Assembly: GCA_031422555.1 (NCBI GenBank)
Contig: JANPLZ010000143.1
Location: 1 to 48,482 of the forward strand
Source: JANNAT01 sp031422555
Lineage (GTDB): Bacteria; Pseudomonadota; Alphaproteobacteria; Rhodobacterales; Rhodobacteraceae
DNA: 48,482 bases
Direction of reading: 5' to 3'
Shown here: positions 7,416-13,945 of the stretch, one piece after another
How positions within the stretch are numbered: position 1 is the first letter of the stretch
How the letters are laid out: every line of letters starts with the position of its first letter
Made by a program: the position numbers and the translations under genes
The notes under the pieces: model-generated
The model's database searches: none
Told to the model about the DNA's origin: nothing
Seen by the model: the letters and a program-made list of their open reading frames with translations, nothing else

Positions 7416-7897
7416 CACGACCGGCCTCCGTCTCCGTGTGCACGCGACGAGGCGCGCAGGAACCGGGCCAGAACAAACCCGGCAACAGCGGCGCCGGCGG
7501 CAAAGGCAGCCGGGTTGCGACGGGCCAGATCCCGCACATCGGCGGCAATGTCGCCAACGCTGCGGCTGTGCAGCTTTTCTGCCACAGACGACACACCACC
7601 TGCAACGGCATGCAGCACGCGCGCCTGAGCCGATCCTTCTGCGGGTTCCGCGGCCGCCCGGCGCAGCGTTTCCGCCAACCGATCGCCGCTGTCACCCAGC
7701 GCGTCACGGGCGGTGTCCATCTGTTCGGTCGCCGCATCGCGCGCCGAGGCCAAGGCGTCCGAGGCGTGCGATGACGCCTGTGTGGCCATGGATTGCGCGG
7801 CGTTTTTGGTGGCAGTCGCAGCCGATGTCAGCGTGTCACGGGCGGCTTCGGCGGTTGAATTAAGGTTGGCTTTGATGTTTTTGAAATCTGTAGACAT
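7415..7897 (-). CDS. DUF883-like membrane-anchored coiled-coil protein
   Basis: This 160-residue protein has a long Ala/Thr/Asp-rich amphipathic helical region (residues 1-95) that resembles LEA/ElaB-type proteins. It ends in a single membrane helix (NPAAFAAGAAVAGFVLARFL) and a short basic-polar tail. ElaB/DUF883 proteins are C-tail-anchored inner-membrane stress proteins, some ribosome-associated. The start is supported by GGAG a few bases upstream. A weak EcfG-like site (CGAAC-N17-CGTC, minus strand 7959-7934) has two mismatches; alternatively the operon is read through from the DUF2383 gene 74 bp upstream. Confidence 0.75.
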   Translation of the reverse strand: MSTDFKNIKANLNSTAEAARDTLTSAATATKNAAQSMATQASSHASDALASARDAATEQMDTARDALGDSGDRLAETLRRAAAEPAEGSAQARVLHAVAGGVSSVAEKLHSRSVGDIAADVRDLARRNPAAFAAGAAVAGFVLARFLRASSRAHGDGGRS

Positions 7898-7971
7898 GGT
7901 AAGCTCCGATTGTCAGGCCCGGCCTTCGGGCCAGACGGTGGGGTTAAGGGAATGGTTCGGATGGTAGGGCG

Positions 7972-8433
7972 TCAGCCAAGGCTGCGGGTATCGTCCAGCA
8001 CAGCCGACAATTCGGCATGCATTTGCGCGATGGCGTTCAGATGACCTTGTGGCAAGCTGGCCTGCAAAGCATCGTCAAAGGCTGCCAGCACTTTGGTTTC
8101 ACCGGCGCGGACGTTGTTCATCACGTCCGTATCTATGGTGTCAAACACCGCGCGCAGACTGATCACCGCACGGTTTACCGTGCCCATAAACGACCCGTCG
8201 GCATCGGGCACACCGCCCATTTCGCGCACCATCACGTCAAGACGCGCGGCATGCCGGGCATGCAGGGCACAAAACCGCTCTACCACGGGGCGAAATTCGG
8301 TTTCCGCCTTTTCGGACATTTTCTGAAAGCCTTGCAGCGTATCCACGCAAAGCGTGTGCAGATCAACCAAAGTGCTCAGGCTGTTTGTGGCCGCAAGATC
8401 GACAGGTTCGGCGGGAGTATTGAACAATGACAT
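7972..8433 (-). CDS. DUF2383 (PA2169-type) four-helix protein
   Basis: This 153-residue helical protein begins TNSLSTLVDLHTLCVDTLQGF and carries ferritin-like amphipathic helices, including RFCALHARHAARLDVMVREMG. It matches the PA2169/DUF2383 family, a ferritin-like fold of unknown function often induced by stress. The ATG at 8433 has AGAGGA seven bases upstream. A longer in-frame start at 8646 would run through the EcfG promoter (8470-8495) and is rejected. The promoter match is exact, so this is a likely direct member of the general stress regulon. Confidence 0.87.
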   Translation of the reverse strand: MSLFNTPAEPVDLAATNSLSTLVDLHTLCVDTLQGFQKMSEKAETEFRPVVERFCALHARHAARLDVMVREMGGVPDADGSFMGTVNRAVISLRAVFDTIDTDVMNNVRAGETKVLAAFDDALQASLPQGHLNAIAQMHAELSAVLDDTRSLG

Positions 8434-8469
8434 CAGCTGATCCTCTTGCAGTTGCGTTGTTGCTGAACC

Positions 8470-8495
8470 AACGCGACGGTTGGGCGACGGGTTCC
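8470..8495 (-). promoter_or_regulatory. EcfG promoter of the DUF2383 gene
   Basis: The minus strand carries GGAAC (8495-8491), 17 nt, then CGTT (8473-8470), an exact consensus. The -10 end lies 37 bp from the ATG at 8433. Confidence 0.88.
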
Positions 8496-8527
8496 CGGCC
8501 CGGGGGCAAAAAACTGTCAGGTCCACC

Positions 8528-8552
8528 GGAACGATTGGCGGATTTCCGCGTT
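8528..8552 (+). promoter_or_regulatory. EcfG-type promoter reading into a gene-free terminator-bounded unit
   Basis: The plus strand reads GGAAC (8528-8532), a 16-nt spacer, CGTT (8549-8552). It diverges from the DUF2383 promoter 32 bp away. No convincing coding sequence follows on the plus strand, but a strong terminator does (8649-8678). Confidence 0.65.
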
Positions 8553-8559
8553 GATGCTG

Positions 8560-8678
8560 CGAACCGGTCAGAATCGCCTGCTTCCCTCGGGTGTATTTAG
8601 ACGACATGTCCCCACGGTTCCTGGCCCCATCCTGTTGGGGCAGCACTTGGCCGCAGGTTCGCCCTGCGGCCCTTTTTT
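8560..8678 (+). ncRNA. Candidate stress-induced small RNA
   Basis: This is a predicted transcript of about 119 nt between an EcfG-type promoter (8528-8552) and an intrinsic terminator (8649-8678). It has three parts: a 5' single-stranded segment containing a C/U-rich patch (CTTCCCTC, around 8581-8588), a hairpin with arms GCCCCA (8624-8629) and TGGGGC (8636-8641) whose loop TCCTGT contains an anti-Shine-Dalgarno-like UCCU, and the terminator hairpin. EcfG/SigT-dependent sRNAs with C-rich target-pairing loops, such as GsrN of Caulobacter, are known; whether this is a homologue cannot be told here. The exact 5' end is estimated from the promoter. No ribosome binding site supports the overlapping short plus-strand frame. 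Confidence 0.55.
8649..8678 (+). terminator. Strong intrinsic terminator (plus strand)
   Basis: The perfect 9-bp stem GGCCGCAGG (8649-8657) and CCTGCGGCC (8663-8671), with a 5-nt loop TTCGC, is followed by C and six T (8673-8678). The U-run is only on the plus strand, where there is no upstream gene, so it points to a plus-strand non-coding transcript. Confidence 0.85.
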
Positions 8679-8695
8679 ACGTGTAAACTTTGGAG

Positions 8696-10681
8696 TCAGA
8701 CAGGCGTTGGGCCTTGCCCCGCCGGTTGGGGCCCGGCGGGTCGTGGCACAAGGCTGCCGCGTGGCTTTTTGCTGGGGGGGATTGCCGGGCGGGCTGGGGT
8801 TGCATCAAACGCCAGCCGCAGCGCATCCGCCATCGAGGTCGCACAAAAATCAGCGCCGATATCCATGATCTCTGCCAGCTTTTCCGCCGATACCCGGTGC
8901 AGCGCTGTGGTCTCGCCGTCCGACTGCCACAAGATCAGGCCGATGCGTATCTTTGGCGCGGCCCGTTTCAGCCGGGGGATATGCAGCAGCGATGCGCGCG
9001 ACGGTGCAGTGTCAAGAAAGTTCAGGATCACGCAATCTGCCGCGCTGGACGTTACGTTTGCAAACCGGCTGGGGGTCAGATCGGTGTGCGACAGCACCAG
9101 AACATTCGCGCCTGCGGTGGCGGCGGCCTGTCCGAACATGCGGGCGGCCACATCATCCAACCGGGTGCGCCCGCCCAAAACCGCCACGCGCATTGCCGCC
9201 CCCGCAAGCGGCTCTTTTGCGGGCAAATCGGGCAAGGCTGTCTCAGAGTCCGCAGGGGCGCTTTGCGACAAGGCCAGCTCTTCGTCCACCACGGCATCCA
9301 ATTCCGTCAAAAGATGGTTGGCGGTGTCGGCAAAGCGGTTTTGCTGATCGGCTGACAACACGCCGCGTTCATAATCGACCTGTGCCAACAGCAGGGCAGG
9401 GATGCCGACATCTCGGTGGAAATCGGACAGAAATTCTTCTTCCAGCATTTCCTCGGCGCGCAAAGTGCTTTCCACCGTGTCGCCCACCAAAAGCCGCTGA
9501 TACAGCCGCGAATGCGCGGCCAGCACCGGCCTGTCACCAAACAGCACGTCGAACACCTGCAACTGCGGAATATGGCGGCCGACCACCACCAGACACACCG
9601 TCAAGGGCGTCGACAGCACCAACCCCATCGGCCCCCAAACCCAAGTCCAGAAGATTGCCGCCACGATAATCGCCAGCGGACTGACACCGGTGCGTGATCC
9701 GTAAAGCCACGGCTCGACGATGTTGGAACTGATGAATTCAACACAGCCAAACAGCGCGGCAGTCCACAGCACCATGGACCAGTCCGGGGATACCGCAAAA
9801 GCCAGAAACAGCGGAAAGATCGCCGCCAGCAACGGGCCGATGTAGGGCACAAAGCGTAAAACCAGCGTCAGCATCGCCCACAACAGCGCGTTCGGCACCC
9901 CGATGGCCAACAAGCCAATCCCGATCGGCACGGCGTAAATAACATTCACCAACAGTTGGATCAGCAAATACCTGCCAACCCGGATGCCAGCCTCTTCAAT
10001 CACCTGCGTGGTGCGGTTGATGTCGTTTGCGCCGACAAGGCGGATAAAGCGGTCGCGCAATTCTCCGCGCTCTAACAGCATGAACACCACCACCACCACC
10101 ACCAGACCAGCGGTTGCAATCGGCGTGATCAGCGGCAAGACGATGTCTTTCAGCGTCTCTAACGCGCCGCGCCGTTCCACAACCTCGACCGTAATCGGGC
10201 CAGCTGGCGCTGCCCCTGCAACCGCGGCCGTTTGCGGCAGGGCCATCGACATTTCGGCGTTGATCGCCGCCACCATCGTGGTCAGTCGGGCAATCAGCCC
10301 GTTTTCGGTGCCGCTGCTTTGCAGGGTTTCCAGTTTAGAGACGATATTGCCCTGAAACGTCGGCAATTCCTGCGCCAATTGGCCAACCTGACCCATGACA
10401 GACAGCAGAAATACGCTGATCACGGCAAAGGCCAGCGTCACCACCGCAAGCACCGATGCAATCAGCGGCAACCCGACGTTGCGCAACAGCGTGACCAGCG
10501 GCGACAGCGCAAAGGCAACCAGCATCGCAATGGCCAGCGGCAAAAACACATCCTGCCCGTATTTCAACGCGGCTACCACCAGAATGGCGGTCAGCAGGGT
10601 GGTGGCAGAATTTTGCGGCATCGGGCGCGATTGTGTGCCACCCCCCATCGGATGATCACTGTCTAAACGGGTCTGCGCCAT
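8696..10681 (-). CDS. AI-2E family transporter with C-terminal soluble domain
   Basis: This 661-residue inner-membrane protein of the AI-2E/PerM permease family has paired N-terminal helices (LLTAILVVAALKYGQDVFLP and the next), a soluble loop of about 100 residues, and a helical bundle from about 185 to 385 including RFVPYIGPLLAAIFP and WVWGPMGLVLSTPLTV, both family hallmarks. A tail of about 270 residues follows. Its last part (about 490-610) looks like a Rossmann/B12-binding-like fold: MRVAVLGGRTRLDDVAARM, then alternating strands and helices. The family includes AI-2 exporters and Na+/H+ antiporters, so the substrate is not assigned. AAAAGGA precedes the ATG, and an exact EcfG promoter ends 28 bp upstream. 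Confidence 0.88.
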   Translation of the reverse strand: MAQTRLDSDHPMGGGTQSRPMPQNSATTLLTAILVVAALKYGQDVFLPLAIAMLVAFALSPLVTLLRNVGLPLIASVLAVVTLAFAVISVFLLSVMGQVGQLAQELPTFQGNIVSKLETLQSSGTENGLIARLTTMVAAINAEMSMALPQTAAVAGAAPAGPITVEVVERRGALETLKDIVLPLITPIATAGLVVVVVVFMLLERGELRDRFIRLVGANDINRTTQVIEEAGIRVGRYLLIQLLVNVIYAVPIGIGLLAIGVPNALLWAMLTLVLRFVPYIGPLLAAIFPLFLAFAVSPDWSMVLWTAALFGCVEFISSNIVEPWLYGSRTGVSPLAIIVAAIFWTWVWGPMGLVLSTPLTVCLVVVGRHIPQLQVFDVLFGDRPVLAAHSRLYQRLLVGDTVESTLRAEEMLEEEFLSDFHRDVGIPALLLAQVDYERGVLSADQQNRFADTANHLLTELDAVVDEELALSQSAPADSETALPDLPAKEPLAGAAMRVAVLGGRTRLDDVAARMFGQAAATAGANVLVLSHTDLTPSRFANVTSSAADCVILNFLDTAPSRASLLHIPRLKRAAPKIRIGLILWQSDGETTALHRVSAEKLAEIMDIGADFCATSMADALRLAFDATPARPAIPPSKKPRGSLVPRPAGPQPAGQGPTPV

Positions 10682-10708
10682 GCGGACGGTCCTTTTGCTG
10701 CGTCCGAC

Positions 10709-10734
10709 AACGCCGCAAAAGCGGTCTTGGTTCC
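10709..10734 (-). promoter_or_regulatory. EcfG promoter of the AI-2E family gene
   Basis: The minus strand reads GGAAC (10734-10730), a 17-nt spacer and CGTT (10712-10709), an exact consensus, placed to give a leader of about 20 nt that includes the ribosome binding site. Confidence 0.88.
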
Positions 10735-10777
10735 ATCGCGCCGCACGCGGGCACCACCCGCCGCACCGGTGCGCTGT

Positions 10778-11923
10778 CTAGCCTGCGGTGATGATCAGCC
10801 CAATGCCGCCTAACACCTGCCCCGAAGCCGCATTGCGGCGCAGGATTTGCAAGGGCACGCCTTGGTTTTTGCGCAGGCCAAGATCAGGAATGGTCAGATC
10901 AATCGTGCTGCGGTGCGATTGCGCGGTCATGGCGCGGTAGGCCGCAAACAGGTCGCGAAACTCTGTTGCCCTGCCACGCCGCACTTCGGTGCTTTTGATC
11001 GCCTCTTGCACTTGCCCGGTCAATTCCGCCTGCTGCCGGGTGGAAGCCGCGTCTTGGTTTTTGCTGAACAGGGTCATGCCGCGGTCGTCCTGTGCGGTCG
11101 TCACCGCCGTTTTGCCCTCTGGCCCCGGCACCAGCCCGATGCCAATCTTGCCGATCACCCCGGCCAATCTGGCCCCCGACATCAACTTTAGCGGCGTCAA
11201 CGTCTCGGCCCGCAGGGCCTGAATGGTGGCCAGCGTCATTGGCACGATTTCCATCCGTTCAGCGGCATTCTGGTGGTGTATCCACTCCAGCCGGAACAGG
11301 CTGCTTTGGGCGACAAAATCAAGGTTAAGCTGGGCAACATGGCGGTCAATCACCGGGTTCAGCGCAAAATCATCCAGCGGTATGTCCAAGGGCGCAAAGG
11401 AAAACGCCCGCGCGAACAAACAGCGATGGCCACCAAGCGCCGGCGGAACGGTATAATCCAGACCGATCTGGGTGGCGCTATGCGCCTGCACCCGCCCGGC
11501 GGCGACGCCGATCTTGGTGGCAAAGCGGGTGTCAAACCCCAGTGACGGCGTGGTCAGCCAAAATTCAACCTTGGCCGAAGGCACCATCAGATCGCCCTTG
11601 TTGCGCAAGGTGGCGGTCAACCGATAGCTGTGTCCGCCCTGCAGCACCCGGGTTGGCGTGCCAAGATTGGACAAAGGGGCGACCTGCAAATCCGGCGACA
11701 ACCAAAACACCGAACAGGGCAACGGGCGGCTGCCCTGATCGGCGTCGCAACTGCGCATGTATAGATAAGAGCTGTCGATGAAATCGCCCGGACCATCCTT
11801 GCGATCATCACGCCCCCGAAACAGCGGGTTCAACGTGGCGCGTGCGTCGGCTTGTGATTTATCTGCCCGGGCGCGCAACTCGGCGATATAGGTTTCAATG
11901 TCTTTCAATGCGGTATCTGGCAT
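10778..11923 (-). CDS. Unknown protein with Ig/CARDB-like middle domain
   Basis: This 381-residue protein is not assigned to a characterised family. The N-terminal 40 residues are helical (LKDIETYIAELRARADKSQ). Residues of about 85-210 are beta-rich and resemble a CARDB-like Ig fold: YRLTATLRNKGDLMVPSAKV, a later HRCLFARAFSF, and DRHVAQLNLDF at the end. The C-terminal part is helical with a charged TEVRRGRATEFRDLF segment and a Gly-rich end. No signal peptide or membrane helix is evident. The ATG at 11923 has AGGGA eight bases upstream and starts 14 bp after the preceding gene. It is the last gene of the ceramidase/phospholipase operon, so a role as carrier, chaperone or binding module for those enzymes is possible but unproven. 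Confidence 0.65.
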   Translation of the reverse strand: MPDTALKDIETYIAELRARADKSQADARATLNPLFRGRDDRKDGPGDFIDSSYLYMRSCDADQGSRPLPCSVFWLSPDLQVAPLSNLGTPTRVLQGGHSYRLTATLRNKGDLMVPSAKVEFWLTTPSLGFDTRFATKIGVAAGRVQAHSATQIGLDYTVPPALGGHRCLFARAFSFAPLDIPLDDFALNPVIDRHVAQLNLDFVAQSSLFRLEWIHHQNAAERMEIVPMTLATIQALRAETLTPLKLMSGARLAGVIGKIGIGLVPGPEGKTAVTTAQDDRGMTLFSKNQDAASTRQQAELTGQVQEAIKSTEVRRGRATEFRDLFAAYRAMTAQSHRSTIDLTIPDLGLRKNQGVPLQILRRNAASGQVLGGIGLIITAG

Positions 11924-11937
11924 GATCAAATTCCCTG

Positions 11938-13899
11938 TTATCGAATGAAATGCAGCGGAATGGCGGCGGCGGGATTGGTTTCGCTGACCAATGGATTTGG
12001 AAAATCCGCCGCCGGATCGCCCTGTTGTGACCAGCACAAAAAGCCATAGCCGCGGTCGCCGTCCAGATTGAAATCGGGCAGCGGTTTGCCGGACATGTGC
12101 TGGTCATACATCGCTTCGGTCAGCATCAGCGCGTTGCCCAGCAGGTTTCTGTCCGTCAGGATGGTCGCCAGTTGCGTGCCGTCATCATTGCCTGCCGGGT
12201 TGGCACTGGGCGTCAGCCCCAACAGCGATTGCAACACCCCGCCCGCCTGAGGAATGTCGCCCCAGCCATACCAAGTCGAATCCTTGTCGAAATAACTGGC
12301 GGGGGTGGCAAAAACCGCGGGCGCTTCGGCCCCTGTCGGCGGATAGACCAGATGGCGTTCATTGTGCAAAACCCCGCCTTGGCTAAAGCGCAACATCGGC
12401 AGCAGGTTTCGGATGTCCAGCGCATTGGTGCCATTGATATCGGGCAACGACGGGTTGGCGAAATGCACGATGCGGGGGTCGGTCAAATGCTGGGTCAGCG
12501 GAAACGCCAGCCCGTTCATTGCCACCGCCAGCCGGAAGGTTTCATAGGCGTTGTAAAGTTGTTCATAAATCAGGCTGGCGGCATAGCGGATGGTGGCCGA
12601 CCCCAGCGTTGTCAGCGCGCCCAACACCGCATCAATCAACGCCGCCGCCGCCGCAAGTGCCCCCAGAATGGCGGCACCCAGCAACAGAAATATGCCCCAT
12701 ATCCCCATGCTGCCCGCTTTGCCTGCCGCGTCTTTGATGAAATCGCCGATATCGCCCAGGTTATCCAACGCCTTTTCCCATACCTCGCGCAGTTCGGCAG
12801 TCAGCGAATAGGGCACTGGCGGTGGCAGGGTGCCGGTGTCAGTGGCATTGCGAAACCAGCGATACCACAGACGGTAGGTGTCGTTGATATCGGCTTTGGT
12901 GATTGGTTTGGCATAGTCTGGACGGGGCGGATTGGCGTCTTCGTTGTACACCTCGTTCAGGGTTTCGGTGATCAATTCGGCCAGATCGTCGGGCAGTTGC
13001 GTGAACGGATCGGGCAGGTTGTTCTTGGTGTCGGTCACGCCGTTGTAGTTGAAATTATAAAGCGCGTGCAGCGCTGAAAAATTCCAGTCGTCATTGCGGA
13101 CATTTTTGAAGTTGAACACATCCTGAAAATTTTCGCTGGCCTTGTGCCTTTGCGCCTGCGACCGATACGGCCCGCCCGAAATTGCGTTGACGTACGGGTG
13201 GCCTACGGTGTCGGCGGTAACGTGGGTCAGATAGCCGATGGCATAAAGATGCAGTTGCGATCCGGGACTGGTCTTTTCCAGCAACCGTTTGGCGAATTTG
13301 CCAGTTTTACGGTAGTGCATGGCATCAAACCACCACCATTCATTGCCGCCGGTTGCGCGCTGGGTTGCCACCGAAAACCCGCCGGGTTTTTGCCCCTCGG
13401 GAACGCCGTCGCGGTATGGATGCGCGATCAGATCAAACAGCGCAAATTCTGCTACAAACCGCTGGACGGCTTCCAGCAAGGTTGATGACAACGCATTCAC
13501 CACGTTTTTCATATCGCCAAACAACTGCTGCAATTCGGTCAGGGTCGAAGACGAGGTCACCACCGCATTTGCCGCCTCATCCAGCGCCGTCAGCGCATCC
13601 CAAACCGGCTGCGGCACCAAAGATTTCACATCACGGATAAAGGTTTCAATAAAATCAGTGACATCAAAATAGGCGGTGACAAAATCTTTCAGCGGGGCCG
13701 GCATGTCATTGGTGTTGAAAAACAGAAAATCCGGGCCCTGACAGCCCAAAAAGTAATAGGGTGAACTGCCGGGATCATTCAGCGTCGCGGCGATGCTGAC
13801 ATAGTCGGCAGTCGGCACCGCGCCGCCCAAACCCGAACTGTTCATCAGTTGCGTGCGCAAACGGTCGGCGATCATGTGGTGCATTGCTGGGCCGGGCAT
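11938..13899 (-). CDS. Zinc-dependent phospholipase C-like protein
   Basis: This 653-residue protein has a beginning (MPGPAMHHMIADRL) and a GCQGPDFLFF segment typical of the zinc-dependent phospholipase C fold. It carries a metal-site-like motif HVTADTVGHPYVNA around residues 225-240 and further His residues (WWWFDAMHYRKTGKF). A Gly/Ala-rich hydrophobic stretch near residues 395-430 could be membrane-associating. The C-terminal 200 residues have no known domain. I chose the ATG at 13899 because AGG lies six bases upstream, whereas the ATG at 13911 has none. It lacks a signal peptide, although phospholipases C of this family are normally secreted. It sits between the ceramidase gene (46 bp upstream) and the Ig-like gene (14 bp downstream). 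Confidence 0.72.
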   Translation of the reverse strand: MPGPAMHHMIADRLRTQLMNSSGLGGAVPTADYVSIAATLNDPGSSPYYFLGCQGPDFLFFNTNDMPAPLKDFVTAYFDVTDFIETFIRDVKSLVPQPVWDALTALDEAANAVVTSSSTLTELQQLFGDMKNVVNALSSTLLEAVQRFVAEFALFDLIAHPYRDGVPEGQKPGGFSVATQRATGGNEWWWFDAMHYRKTGKFAKRLLEKTSPGSQLHLYAIGYLTHVTADTVGHPYVNAISGGPYRSQAQRHKASENFQDVFNFKNVRNDDWNFSALHALYNFNYNGVTDTKNNLPDPFTQLPDDLAELITETLNEVYNEDANPPRPDYAKPITKADINDTYRLWYRWFRNATDTGTLPPPVPYSLTAELREVWEKALDNLGDIGDFIKDAAGKAGSMGIWGIFLLLGAAILGALAAAAALIDAVLGALTTLGSATIRYAASLIYEQLYNAYETFRLAVAMNGLAFPLTQHLTDPRIVHFANPSLPDINGTNALDIRNLLPMLRFSQGGVLHNERHLVYPPTGAEAPAVFATPASYFDKDSTWYGWGDIPQAGGVLQSLLGLTPSANPAGNDDGTQLATILTDRNLLGNALMLTEAMYDQHMSGKPLPDFNLDGDRGYGFLCWSQQGDPAADFPNPLVSETNPAAAIPLHFIR

Positions 13900-13945
13900 A
13901 AAGGACCTCATGGGTTAAAATGGATGCTAAAACAGCGGGTTATGG

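Noticed and set aside
7934..7959. EcfG-like promoter upstream of the DUF883-like gene
   Set aside because: CGAAC-N17-CGTC has a mismatch in each box, so it is mentioned with the gene but not called as a promoter.
8551..8868. Plus-strand frame of 105 codons over the candidate sRNA
   Set aside because: No ribosome binding site, composition typical of antisense, and it continues past the intrinsic terminator into the antisense of the AI-2E gene.
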